Origin: Dentipellis sp. KUC8613
Taxonomy: Eukaryota > Basidiomycota > Agaricomycetes > Russulales > Hericiaceae
DNA: 64,000 bases
Direction: 5' to 3'
Assembly: GCA_002286715.1 (NCBI GenBank)
Contig: NSJX01000023.1
Coordinates: forward strand, 68,524-132,523
Shown piece by piece: positions 1 to 11,595 of this stretch. The stretch's first letter is position 1. Each line of letters opens with the position of its first letter. The notes under the pieces were generated by a model. It had not been told where the DNA came from and did no database searches. It was given only the letters and a program-made list of their open reading frames with translations. Both the position numbers and the translations under genes were made by a program.

Positions 1-1110
1 TCATCCTAGCTTCCATGTCGTAGCCTTAAGCTTACCTGGTTTCGCGTTTTCGCAAGCCCCTCGCAAGAAAGGGTTCGCACTGACCCAGTATAGCGAGGTG
101 CGACTTTCCCTTCTACCATGACGCGTTTCATGGCTCAATGCTCAGAATATAGGTCGCGAATAAGTTGATGCTTTCCCTTGGTTACAACGAATATGTCACT
201 CAAGGAGGAGACTGGGGCGTCCGGGTTCGTGATCAACCTCGTCAATATGTTGAACCGAGACCTTGACATACTCTTTGCGGGCAATAGGTGACCCTGTTTA
301 CTGCACATCAGTATGGCTCGAAGCACGTCAAAGCTTCCCACATTAACGGTCCCTTGTAAGGTTTTCCCGCGCGCTTCTTATATTCTCTGACAAAGTTCGG
401 CTTCAGTTTTATTCCCCCAACGCTCACGGCCGCACCGCTCCAGTACCTCAAGCACCGCCTTTTCTGGTACACCGCCGCCGAAAAAGCCGGCCTCGAACGC
501 ACGCGCCAGTTCTACAAGAACGGGACGGGCTACTACCTGGAACAGGGCACGCAGCCGCAGACCATCGGCTATTCGCTCGCCGACTCGCCAGTGGGTCTCC
601 TCGCATGGATATATGAGAAACTCGTCAACTGGACAGACGCGTACGCGTGGGACGACGACGAAGGTGCGTGTATCCTCTAGTAATCGTGCGCGTGGCTGAG
701 CTACATACTACGCAGTGCTCGCATGGGTGTCGGTATACTGGTTCTCGCGAGACGGACCTGCCGCATCTCTCAGGATCTACTATGAACTGACCAAATCGGG
801 CGAAGCGACGAAAATAACGCCCCCAACCATTCCATTGGGTGTTTCGCGGTTCCCCAGGGAGCTCACCGTACCTCCAAAAGCGTTCGTCTTCACTGCTTAC
901 CGTAACGTGTCCGCTAGTACTCACACTCGACCCTTTAGTTGGGCGTGGAGGGTCGGAAATGTCGTATTCGACGCCGAACATCCGAGCGGAGGTCATTTTG
1001 CCGCACACGAGAAACCGGAGGAATTGGTGGGTGATTTGAGGAAGATGTTTGGGAAAGGTGGACCGGCGTTTGGGATCGTGCCAGGGAAGAGTGGCTATGT
1101 TCCCGCATGA
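1..1110 (+). CDS. Epoxide hydrolase (EHN-type alpha/beta hydrolase), 5' end outside window
   Basis: This is the 3' part of a microsomal-type epoxide hydrolase gene, which hydrolyses epoxides to diols. It is a third, more diverged copy of the genes starting at 13184 and 15994. The reading frame enters at base 2 with residues aligning to PSFHVVA in the paralogues. The nucleophile motif GGDWG is near 205-218, [21 protein letters not shown] near 565-625, and the C-terminal [13 protein letters not shown] supplies the catalytic His near 1000. Introns that keep the frame run about 98-152, 219-288, 357-405, 664-716 and 878-938. The second uses donor GTCCGG after GGDWG and acceptor CAATAG, giving [19 protein letters not shown] naive reading shows a frameshift after the catalytic Asp, but this intron removes it, so the gene is probably intact. 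Stop is TGA at 1108-1110. The N-terminal EHN domain lies upstream of the window. Confidence 0.8.
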
Positions 1111-1279
1111 ACAACAGATGAAGTGACAGTGACTAAGTATCGCAAGAAATTACATGACAGAGTGGTGTACTTCTATGGTCACAGGCGGGTATATTAATAA
1201 TGAGCAGTGTTGTATATCCAGGTGTATGGTATTTGTGTCAAATTCTCGAAGCGAAACCGGATCCACAGAATAGATGTTT

Positions 1280-4200
1280 CTATGTCAAATCAATGACATC
1301 TGACGAGTCGGTGTGCGCTTTCCTCCTCTTTTTTGTTGGCCGTGGATCTGAAAGACGGATGCCTTTGGATTTGGCCGTGGATGGGTGACTAGCTTTGGGT
1401 CGTGAAGACGAGGCGGAGGCAACCGGCGGAATACTTGAAGGATCATGTACGGGAGCAATCATCTGCAGCACCGAATCATTTCCCTTGATTGCGCCAACAA
1501 TCTGGTCGTAGTGGACCCCGAGCAGATGGCGTTGTTCCCGTTCGCTTCTTCCAATACTGTTCAAGATGTCGAGGCCTTCCTGTTGCTTTGCTTTCCAGCT
1601 CGATAATACATGAAGGGCTTCGGACTTGGTCACCTGCAATACTTCGCCATCAGTGCCACCTATATGACCTCCTGCAACGACAAGAACAAACCTTCAATCC
1701 TTGGGGCGAGGTCGTTATCGTGGTGTAAGTCACCAATTTTTTATCGAGCTCCGACATGTATTTTTCCAAGTGCTTTCTTCGCACCGCACCGATCCTGTCC
1801 AAAGACAGAGCACATTGAGGATCGCTTTTCAAGAATGCTTGCACCTTCCGGCAGTCCCCACAGATGCAGGACCATTGTTGAAGCCCCTGCATCCGCTTGG
1901 CGAGGGCGGCGTTATGTGCGGGAGGAGGCCCTAGAACCTTCTCTTGCCATGGAAGCACGATCTTTGGGAAAACCCAAGCAAGGCTGTCGAGCTGGTTGAC
2001 CTTGACTGCCCATTTACGAAATTCTGGGAGGAGTGGGATAAGGATCTTAGTGATATATGATTCGTTTATGGTCGGTGGATTCAGGAAACGGGGAATGACG
2101 ATCTGGGCAAGCTCCTCCTGCTGGACGTCTGAGCACCAATTCAATACCTCGGCGATGTACGGCGCATCATCCAAACGAGTTTCTGAAACATATTTCTCTG
2201 CAAAGGATTTGATGGCGAGGTTGAAGGATGCTTCTGCGTCATTGATGGAAAAGACAATGCGGGTACGGTATTTGTGCAAGCCTTCGACGATGATCTGGAG
2301 CGTAAAGTCGGGTAACTTGGTAGCCTGCAGTTTCGGGATGATACTAGGACACGGCCCCAGGTCATTACCCTGTGCATCGAACGAAAGGGCGCGACTTACG
2401 TCTCGAGGAGCATCTGAGGGTCACCTTTGAAGACCGCTATGTCCAAAAACTTCTCGAAGTCTTGCTTCGTTAACCTACTAGCATGGACAGAAAGCCAGTC
2501 TAGATAGATCTTTACGCCAATTTGCCGCAATTTATCGAGACCGTGGATCGCTGCAGTATCAGGGTCGGCGAGTCTCAAGGTGTCGCAATATGCCACCAGC
2601 GGAAGCATGAGATCCTTTGCACATTCTCGTGCGTCATGAGTAGAGAGCGCTGAGACATCTATGACTCGGTCAATGATATCAGAGACGCGGTCACGGCAAC
2701 CGACAGCAATGCAGGTCGAGACATATTGTTCTGCCAAAGCGCTCTGGGACACGGTCGGCGCTTTGACGGGTTGTGCGCGCAGGTAGAGCTCGGTGGGGGG
2801 ACGTGGTTGGGGCTTGAAGAATGTCGCTTTAGAAATGGATTGCTGGAGTATGTTCGAAATTATGGACGCCTTTTCGGGAGACTCGGGGAATTCCTGGAAC
2901 GAAAACAGAGCAGACGCAAAATGAAGCAGGAAGGAGGGCTCGGAGCAGACTGGAGGTTGAGATAAGATACTGAAGTTGTGTCGGAATTGCCCAGTAAAAG
3001 GAGAGAGAATCGAACTCACCTGTCCTTAAGGAATGTTAGCCCTCCGTTGTTCTTTGCGATGTCTAAGATGGCGTTCGTTTCCGATTTTTCAGGTGGCCGC
3101 AGAGACTTCAAGACCTCCCGTGTTTGCACTGTAACCCAAGGTCGTACTTCTGATGGGTGGGTGCCTTTGTGGTGTTCTGCAGCTACTTCACGCGCGTCGT
3201 TATTATCCTCGACCTTCGCGTCCTTGGGTTTTGCCTCGTCCGTCTTCGCTAAGGCATCTTCTATCCCTTCTGCCTTCGCGTCTTCCATCTTCCCATTTTC
3301 GGGCTTCGCGTCGTCAGCTTTGCTCTCGTCAGCCTCAGTATCTGCCGCCCAACTCTCCAGTAATTTGAGGAAGTCCAGCCTCGATACGTTGTGCTTGTCG
3401 TTCTTGAGCATGATTTCAAATCCTTCTCGCACCTGTTCCCAACTGAACCATTCCAGCGTGTTGATCACGTACGCCTCTGGCAGGGTCGCTGTTCCGTTCT
3501 TAGCTGAGCATACTTGAATTCCTTTTTTCCAGAGTTCCGCGTCGTTCCAGGCAAAGGCCACTTGGCATATCACTTCGGCCGCCCGCTTAGTGTCAATTTC
3601 GTGTCGCAGTAAGATGAAGTCTGCTAGCTCCCTGTCTTTTGTCGTGTACATTTCGGACTGAAGAACTTCGCACGCAAGCTTGAAGCCATCGGGGCCTTGA
3701 TAGAGAAGTCTGTAGTTGTGTGCTTTCGGCCAGATCACAAGAACCGACCGCCGATACCCTGGCGTGCGAGGTCATCAACCTGAAGGTATCATGAGTGAGT
3801 ATGGAAGAGTCAACTTACAACGCTCTAACGAGCCGGATTCCTGTAAGAAATGTTGAGTTCATACCTCACCGACGGCTACCAATATGTTGCGGAAACTTAC
3901 GTTCCCCGTATACCCTTCGTAGTCTTCGTCGTCGCATTTACCAGCCTCTACGTCCTGCGTCAAATCTTCTGGGATAGTCTCGCCCTCTTCGTACTCTAGG
4001 TTGTCTTTGATGAGCTTTCCTTCCATATCGACGAAGTGCTCGATCGTCATCTCGCGCTCCTCGACTTCCGCAAAGTCAACGTCATCGCCACTATCCTCAT
4101 CGTCAGAATAGTCCTTATAAGGGTCGCGTCCCCGATAGCCTCCTCCGCAATCGTCCGCGGGGCCACGAAGGTGACAATGCGCCGTCGCAAGACCGAGCAA

Positions 4201-6910
4201 AAACCCGTGCTTTGTCGCGAGGCCCTCGAGTAATGCCACCTTTTGTGCATCGGAGCCCTTCAACGCACTCCCGCTCAGGTTGGCTTCAGAGTATTTGTGA
4301 TTAAGTAGATAGAAGATTTTGTCCGGATTTGACGTTGCACTGTCGCTAGTCCAGGCTTGCAACACCGCAGCAAACTTTTTCACGATGTCCTCGTTCGTCA
4401 TTAGGGCAGGTCGTAACGACTGTGTCGTATGAATAAGATTGTAAGACAAAGCAAGACGGTATCCCGATGTAATGGGCTTGATCTCGTGCTGGACGTCGGT
4501 ATACCACGCGAAGACGGTGGTCATCACTTGGCTAGTTGATGCAATGTCGAAGACAGCAGACAGACCACCGTGTGACAAATGGGCCTCGCCACCTGTGAAA
4601 GCTGAGGGAAGGATAATAACAATTGTGGCGAACATTCCGTTGGCCTTCTCCGTGCTGTTCATAACATCGTCAGATATCTATTCAAATTTGACCCAGGTGA
4701 GTTGACGTACTCGACGTGGGGTAAAAAGCTGTGTTCAATAATTCATAATGCGAAGTAATACGAAAGGTACGGGAAACATACTGTGAACCCGTCTCATATA
4801 ACAACAATTTGTAGAGCTCGGCTCGAGGTAAGCTAGCTTGAACATTGACACCAAGTGTTTCGCATACTTCCCCCACGATCCGAGATATAAATTGGTCCCA
4901 CAAAGGGTTCGAGAATGTGATCTTGAATGACAACGAGAGTCACGGTTCTGCGTACGAGCAGCAAACAAAAAACAACATACCGATCTGCCGTCTATCTCCC
5001 AGGTGTCTCGCACTTTGGTATCAACTACCGTCCTCTCACCTTTCCCAAAGGGAGCCTGGGTCGCTTTGCTCTTGACGACCTCTGCCTCGCGTGAGGTCAG
5101 TGGCAAACCGATCACGCCGACATCCGGAATTCCGAGTATTGGATTTGGAGCATCCGGGTAAGATCCATCGAAAGCGAAGGCTGAATTGAGATCAGTATGA
5201 TAGTCTTGGAATAATCTTTCCAGAGTATCCTGTCGATGATATCCTTAGCACGCATACTCCTCATCGTAACCAATTCTTCGTCCTTTATTGCTCTTTGCAT
5301 AAAACTTGGCGCGGAGCTGAAATGCGCCACCACACATTCACGCGCGTGTGCGCACGCGCGAAATGAAGATTGTCCTGTATCTCGTGAACCACGCATGCTA
5401 TAAAGATGAGGGCTATATCGTTGGAATCGCCTTTTCGAGACCTTTCCAACAATGTATAGAAATCCATGTTTTAGTGTGAAGTCAAAATTCGGCCATGAAA
5501 AGACCAAATACACCGTATCTCCCAAACGAGCTAAGATATACAGAATTGGACGCCTGTACCGTGTTCACATTGATCATAGCTTTCCGTAGATGTAAGAAAC
5601 GTACCGCTTTGACCGTCTTTTCCCTGCGCGCAAGCCTCACCACGCTGCGCGAGTTTCCGCGGTCACGCCGCCGCACGCCGCTGCATGCTTGCTGAACGCA
5701 CGCAATGGCGGCACCTCCTGTTGAGTTCTCTAGTGCAAACCGAGGACCCTGACACACGATGGGATCTTCCTTGTGGTCCTTCGCTTCGCCGGGGTTCCCA
5801 GAGAGCCCGATGTTGCGAGATACAGCCGGTCTCGCTTTCCAACGGTCTGGCGGCTCGGTCTTCGTCTTGAATGGGTAAGTTAGCTTCAGATTTGTACCCT
5901 GAGCATGCTGAACGGTACCCAGTACGATATAGGATGCAAAAATCACTACATATTGCCTATCTACCACCGTTTACCTGCAAAATCCACACCATCCCCCTAC
6001 TATCACCTTCTACCCAACTAGCCCTCGCCTTGGCTTCTTTTTTGCCCCCAAACGTCGCGATACCCTTGCACATTCGGTGCAATGGGGTATTCTGTGGTTG
6101 AAGTGCTGCTGAAGCGGCAGAGAAGCGGTGGGAAGAAGCATGGGAGGTGTGAGGAGGATATATGGTCGGATTTGGGCTATCCATGGTTCGATTCACTTGT
6201 TTCTGGGTTTGCGTGAAAGATATCACCATTTACAGCAGTATACAACTTAGTTTCTGCTCCCTGGTACCTTGAATGCCGAGTTATGCGAAGATTTCCACTG
6301 CCAAGGGTACATTTCCACCACCACCCCCTTTTCCTCGAGAATTCAGACAAAACCCTTGATTTTTTTCGCATTCATAGTATTAGTTTGACGATTCGAACAC
6401 GGGGATATGATTCGCATCATCCAGAACGCTTTCGTTCAAAAGATATGGCCTCTTCTCCCCAAGCAGAGGCCCCATAGGCACCCTTTTGCCTTCCGCAGGG
6501 AAAAGACGGTCAAAGCGGTACGTTTCTTACATCTACGGAAAGCTATGATCAATGTGAACACGGTACAGGCGTCCAATTCTGTATATCTTAGCTCGTTTGG
6601 GAGATACGGTGTATTTGGTCTTTTCATGGCCGAATTTTGACTTCACACTAAAACATGGATTTCTATACATTGTTGGAAAGGTCTCGAAAAGGCGATTCCA
6701 ACGATATAGCCCTCATCTTTATAGCATGCGTGGTTCACGAGATACAGGACAATCTTCATTTCGCGCGCGCACACACGCGCGTGAATGTGTGGTGGCGCAT
6801 TTCAGCTCCGCGCCAAGTTTTATGCAAAGAGCAATAATTTGGAGATGTGGACATACCCGGATATCGAGCTCTTTTGAGACCACAGTCTCTGGTAATGTCA
6901 CAACAGACAT
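1280..6910 (-). CDS. Large 2OG-Fe(II) oxygenase (prolyl-4-hydroxylase-like), copy 1, with element inserted in intron 1
   Basis: Multi-exon gene for a protein of about 1,200 residues, read downward from ATG 6910 to TAG 1282-1280. Exon 1 (6857-6910) encodes 18 residues ending KELDIR. Intron 1 (5230-6856) contains the inverted-repeat element, and exon 2 starts at 5229. Conserved blocks in order: VIGLPLTSREAEV, an N-terminal helical block near 4800-4920, HFLPHVDTEKANGMFATIVI (Fe ligands H and D; the Asp codon is split by an intron at about 4710), and FAWYTDVQHEIKPITSGYRL (second Fe-binding His and the 2OG-binding Arg). An acidic stretch and SLERWYRRSVLVIWP follow. After these come a Lys/Asp/Ala-rich linker, a helical C-terminal region, basic TKKRRK and a terminal DVIDLT. 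HxD...H and Arg are intact, so dioxygenase activity is likely; the substrate is unknown. An in-frame ATG at 6940 is an alternative start. Tandem paralogue of the 7388-11438 gene. Confidence 0.82.
5285..5628 (+). repeat. Left arm of 344-bp terminal inverted repeat
   Basis: Reverse complement of 6494-6837 with equal length and no gap. The differences I could find are two substitutions in the CG/CA-rich tract near 5345 (its partner near 6770), so arm identity is about 99%. Similarity ends at 5628, just after TCCCTGCG. The near identity implies recent origin or ongoing conversion between the arms. Confidence 0.92.
6494..6837 (-). repeat. Right arm of 344-bp terminal inverted repeat
   Basis: Inverted partner of 5285-5628. 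Identical short open frames occur in both arms at mirrored distances: a frame ends exactly at 5285 and at 6837, and another ends 197 bp further in on each side. This confirms ungapped alignment over the whole arm. Confidence 0.92.
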
Positions 6911-7018
6911 TGTGGTGCGAGGCGGAAGAGGATTGTCCACAGCTAAGAGATTCAGCTCATGTAGTCAGGAAATGGTGAAAGAGGTCAAACACTGTGGCCA
7001 CGAGCTGGCCGCAGGCTC

Positions 7019-7045
7019 GACGCGACGCGCGTTGGCGCGATCACG
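7019..7045 (-). promoter_or_regulatory. Bipartite motif upstream of oxygenase copy 1
   Basis: Plus-strand GACGCGACGC, 7-bp spacer, CGCGATCACG, lying about 109-135 bp upstream of ATG 6910. The same two half-sites with the same 7-bp spacer occur upstream of copy 2 (11569-11595), while the spacer and flanks differ. This points to a selected protein-binding site. The factor is unknown. The remainder of the intergenic stretch 6911-7387 shows no gene. Confidence 0.5.
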
Positions 7046-7387
7046 TGTATCGTTCTTAGTTTCTTGCTGTTTCTTGTCACGCTGAATTCTCGAGAAAATC
7101 TACTAGTTCGTCGCATTGTAGCCGGCCGTTGGCCTCGGCCGAGCCTTGCAGTTGCAGTTTATTTTTCTAATATCTTCGAGACTATTGGCAGTAAATTTTG
7201 GGTATGTACAACTATATGAAAGAGCTATCGTCTAGGTTTGATCTAAGTACAAAGATTTATACAACTAGTCTAAGATTAATAGTGGTGTATGCGATGAATA
7301 TAGCATGTATGGGTATACGGTATCTGAACTTCAACCTGATAGATATCCAGGGTGATTGAACCACTGTGGGGTGAGCGCACCACGTGT

Positions 7388-10300
7388 CTAAGTTAGGTCA
7401 ATGAAGTCGTTGGAATCAGCGCCGTGTACTTTCTTTGTCTTCTTCGTCGGCCGCGGATCTGGAGGGCGAGTGCCTTTAGATTTACCAGCAGATGAGACAC
7501 CAGCCTGGGATTGCGAAGATGAGGTAGAGGCTACGGGGGGCCGATTCTTGATGGAATTGCGCGTGATCGTCAGCGGTGCGCTCCCATTGATAGCGCCCAG
7601 AATCTGGTCAAAAGAGGGCTTCAGGAGACGGCGCTGCTCCTGTTCATTGGCACCGATAGTATTCAGGATATTGAGGCCGCTTCTTTGCTTGGCTTTCCAG
7701 CTTGAGAGCACATGGAGTGCCTCAGATTTGGTAATCTGCAATAGTATGCCATCAGCACTAGATCTCTCGCTGACCACTGACACTTGCCGTTAATCCCTGC
7801 GGCGAGCCTCCGATCATCTGGTAAGTCACCAAATGCCGATCAATAACGGCCATATTTTTCTCGAGGTGCTTTCTCCTTGGCGCACCAATCTTCTGCATAG
7901 ACTGAGTACGATATAAATTGCTCCGTAGGAAAGCCTGCACCTCCTGACAATCGCGACATGTGCAAGTCCACATCCTCAGGCTCTGCATCTGCGTAGCGAG
8001 AGTGGCATTGTGAGCTGGGGGAGACCCGAGGATCTTTTGAATCCACAGGATCATAACGTCTGGGAAGACCCAGGCAAGGTTCTCGAGCTGTTTGACTTGG
8101 GTCGCCCATTGGCGGAATCTCGGGAGCAGTGGTATCAATGTGTCGACAATGTACGTTGCATCCATGGCTGGTGGGTTCAGGAAACGTTCGATTATGGTCT
8201 GACCAAGATCCACACGACGGATGTCTGAGCACCAGTTTAGAGTGTTGATGATATCAGACGCGTTGCGGAAAGGGATTTTCTTAACGTATTTCTTAGCGAA
8301 AGATGTAATGGCGAGGTCAAGGGGAGCGTCCGTTTGGCCGTCAGGGAAGACAAATCGGTCGCGGTGGCTGCGGATGCCATCCACTATGATTCCTAGCGCG
8401 GACACGGGAAGTTTGGTGGATTGAAGTTTAGGAATGACGCTAGCATGACTCCAAGATCAGCATTACGCATGCCCAACAGAGGAAATACCCACGTCTCAAG
8501 GAACACTTGAGGGTTGCCGTCCAAAACAGTAACATTTAGTAATTTCTCAAACTCTGCCTTTGTCAACCAATCGGCAGTCGCACAAATCCAGTCCAGATAC
8601 AGCTTTATGCCGGTGTGCCGCAACTTGTTGAGCCCTTTGATTGAGGTGACATCGGAGTTTTTGAGTAGGAGTGCAGTGCAATATGTAGCGAGCGGAAGCA
8701 TCACATTCCTAGCACATTCTTGTGCATCTGAGGCTGAGAGGGGCGACACGTCCATGACTTTGGTGACAATGTCAGAAACGCGGTCAGGACAACCAACAGC
8801 AAAGCAGATAGAAACATATTTCTCCGCTAAATCACTTGGTGAAACTGTCTGCGTTTTGGTCGATGATACATACCGCGACCAGGCATGTCGGGGTTCAGGG
8901 GAAGGCTTGAAGAAGGATACCTTTGATATGGCTCGTTTAAGTATGGTCGAGATGACGGCGGACTTTTCTGGGGACCCGGGGAAGTCTCGGGATGAAGATA
9001 GAGCAGATGCAAAATGAAGTAGGAAAGAAGATTTTGAGCGGAATTGAGGTTGAGATAGCATACTAAGGCTGCGTTAGAATACCTCTGCAAATAGAGCTTC
9101 AAAGAGGCTTACTTGTCCTTGATGAATCCTATACCTCCATTGTCTTTTGCAGCGTCCAAAAGGATCCTCGTTTCCGACTCATCGGGCGGCCTGAGTGTCT
9201 TGAGAACCTCTTGCACCTGCTCCGAAATCCAAGGACGTATCTCGTCCGGCTGTGTGCCACCGTGATCATCTTCGGCTCCCACAGAAGAATGTCCGTCCTC
9301 GTCAACAACCATTCCTTCTGCAGATGTTGACCCAGCTGTCTCCGCATGGTCGGTCTCCGCTGTTGTTGCCTCGGCTGTTCCAGCCACCTCCATCTTCGCG
9401 TCTTCAGTCTCTATCGCCTTGGCGCCCGTCTCCTGAGTATCCGGGTCATCTTCATCCTCGGCTTCTAAATCATCCTTTTCGGCTTCCTCCTGAGCCCAAT
9501 TCTCCAACACCGCAAGAAACTCAAGTCTTGATGCATTGTGCTGATCATGCTTGAGCATCTCTTCGAAGCTTTCTCGCACTTCTCCCCAAGTAAATTGCTC
9601 CAAAGCATTCACCACGATCTGTTTGGATATGGTTCCTGTGCCATTTCTCTTTGAGCACAAGCCAATAATGTCTTTCCAAAGCTCGACATCATTCCAAGCA
9701 TAAGCTGCCTGGCACAGCGTCCCGGCGGCCCGTTCCGGGTCTACGGCGTATTGACTTTGAATGAAATCCGCCAAGTCATCATCCCTCGAGTCGAGCATGC
9801 TGGTGAGAAGTGCTATGCATGCTAACTTGAATCCGGCAGGGCCCTGATAAAGGATTTTGTAGTTGTTCCGATTTGGCCAGATGACGAGGACGGTCCGGCG
9901 GTACCCTGAGAAGTCAAATGGAATTAAACGGGGCTTTGAAGGTATAGTAGAGCGGACTTACATCGTTCCAGCGATCCGGCCCCCTATAAATGTCGGTAAG
10001 CTTGGATGGAGGGCGATAGAGTTAAGACGTACATTTCCCATATACCCTTCATATTCTTCTCTATCGCAAGGTCCAGACTCGACACTGTCCGTAAGGTCCT
10101 CCGGAATAGTCTCTTCCTCTTCAAAGTCCAAGCCCTCCTTGATGAGTCTGCCATTCACATCGACCAGGTGTTGAATAGTCATCTCGGAATCCGCGATTTC
10201 CCCGAAATCTACTCTACCGTGTCTGTTACCAAAGTCGTCATCTCCGCAACCGGAGAGATGACAATGGGCAGTTGCAAGGCCAATGGAGAACCCGTGTTTC

Positions 10301-11438
10301 TTCGCCAGGCCCTCGAGCAGCGCAACCTTGTGGGCATCGGCGCCTTTCAACGCGCTTCCCCTCAAGTTGGCTTCTGAGTATTTGTGGTCCAAGAGATAGA
10401 CAATTTTCTCCGGGCTCGTCTCTGAGTTGGCGTTGGTCCAGGCGTCGAGCAGCTTGGCGAACCGCTTTACCACTTTCTGGTTCACCGAGGGAGCGGGCCT
10501 CATAGACTTAGTCGTATGGATGAGATTGTATGACAAGGCGAGGCGGTAACCTGAAGTGATGGGTTTGATTTCGTGCTGCACGTCCGTATACCACGCAAGG
10601 GCGGTCGTGGACAGTTGACTAGACGACGCGACATCATAGACAGCGGAGAGTCCACCGTGTGCGAGATGCGCCGCCCCGCCCGTGAAGATTGAGGGAAGAA
10701 CAATGACGATAGTGGCGAACATTCCGTCCGCCTTCTCGGTGCTTATGGGACGGCGTTAGCCTGGATAGATAAGGACATAAACCAATTGACGTACTCGACA
10801 TGGGGAAGAAAACTATACTTGCTCAGCTACTGAGAGGTGCCATGAATGAAAGCAAGACGCACTGTGATCCCGTTTCGTATAGCAAAAGCTTGTAGAGCTC
10901 AGCCCGCGGCGTACTGGCTTTGACATCGATCCCTAGAGTACGACAGACGTCGTTGACGACACGAGAGATGAACTCCTTCCATGCAGGATTCAAGAATGTA
11001 ATCTGAGATTGTAGTGTATATATATTAGCCTTTGTATCCAACGCAATGTTCATATGTGAACACACCGATCTTCCGTCAATCTCCCAGGTATCCCGTACAT
11101 TCGTATCAACCACTGTCCGCTCTCCCATTCCAAATGGTGCCTGAATCGCCTTGCTCTTGATCACCTCTGCCTCACGCGTGTTCAGGGGCAACCCAATTAC
11201 CCCGATGTCGCCGTCGGAGACTTGGAGCCCAGGGTTCGGAGCGTCTGGATAAGCCTGATTGAAGGAAAAAGCTGCATTCAGATCCGCCTTATGACTACTC
11301 AATGCTTTCTCGAGGCTAGCCTATTTTGCGAGATAGTTCTGGTATGAGTATCGCGACAAGGGAAAGGAAATAAGGGTTTAGTCGTACTCGAATATCGAGC
11401 TGTTCCGAGGTGCTCTCTGGATCCCGTTTCGCAGCCAT
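7388..11438 (-). CDS. Large 2OG-Fe(II) oxygenase (prolyl-4-hydroxylase-like), copy 2
   Basis: Tandem paralogue of the 1280-6910 gene, same strand, with collinear exons. ATG 11438 opens exon 1 (11388-11438, MAAKRDPESTSEQLDIR). Exon 2 continues ASLEKALSSHKADLNAAF and VIGLPLNTREAEV. The first Fe motif FLPHVD is split by an intron near 10795 and continues TEKADGMFATIVIVLPS. The second is WYTDVQHEIKPITSGYRLALSYNL. SLERWYRRTVLVIWP follows, then an acidic linker rich in Glu/Thr/Ala that differs from the Lys/Asp/Ala linker of copy 1, then the helical C-terminal region. The last intron (7736-7787) uses a GC donor (GCAAGT) where copy 1 has GTTTGT. The protein ends NDFIDLT (stop 7390-7388), a second SUMO-interaction-like motif. 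Copy 1's basic TKKRRK is TKKTKK here. Catalytic residues are intact. Intron 1 is short and lacks the inverted-repeat element. Confidence 0.82.
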
Positions 11439-11568
11439 TGCGCTGTCTAGTGGTGCGGTCTAAAGACCTATCTGCAAGGCAATGAGCAGGAACAGGGAAG
11501 GGCGTATCGCTAGCGCAACTGCCCCGCTGCGGTGGCGGCTGCCGCACAAGCGACTCGCGCCCAGCGCG

Positions 11569-11595
11569 GACGCGACGCAAAGTGACGCGATCACG
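11569..11595 (-). promoter_or_regulatory. Bipartite motif upstream of oxygenase copy 2
   Basis: Plus-strand GACGCGACGC (11569-11578), 7-bp spacer, CGCGATCACG (11586-11595), about 131-157 bp upstream of ATG 11438. Both half-sites and the spacing match 7019-7045 exactly, whereas surrounding bases are poorly conserved. Confidence 0.5.

Larger units (their letters stand above)
5285..6837. mobile_element. Inverted-repeat (MITE/foldback-like) element inside intron 1 of the oxygenase
   Basis: A 1,553-bp segment bounded by two 344-bp arms in inverted orientation (5285-5628 and 6494-6837), with a unique 865-bp centre. The outer termini read TTATTGCTCTTTGCATAAAA inward from the left, mirrored at the right. 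TA dinucleotides at 5286-5287 and 6835-6836 are compatible with a TA target duplication as in Tc1/mariner insertions, but TA is self-complementary, so this is suggestive only. Removing the element leaves a roughly 75-bp intron with proper GTATGT donor and CAG acceptor, the normal size here and matching the paralogue. The centre holds no recognisable transposase. The longest frames (minus, 5482-5967 and 5957-6229) show no family I know. It therefore appears non-autonomous. Confidence 0.85.

Noticed and set aside
200..300. Apparent frameshift just after the catalytic Asp of the left-edge epoxide hydrolase
   Set aside because: An intron from GTCCGG (219) to CAATAG (288) restores the frame and yields [18 protein letters not shown], which fits the family, so a pseudogene is not required.
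5482..5967. 161-codon minus-strand frame within the inverted-repeat element as a transposase
   Set aside because: It runs from the unique centre into the left arm, its arm portion is duplicated in the right arm, and no catalytic motif is recognisable.
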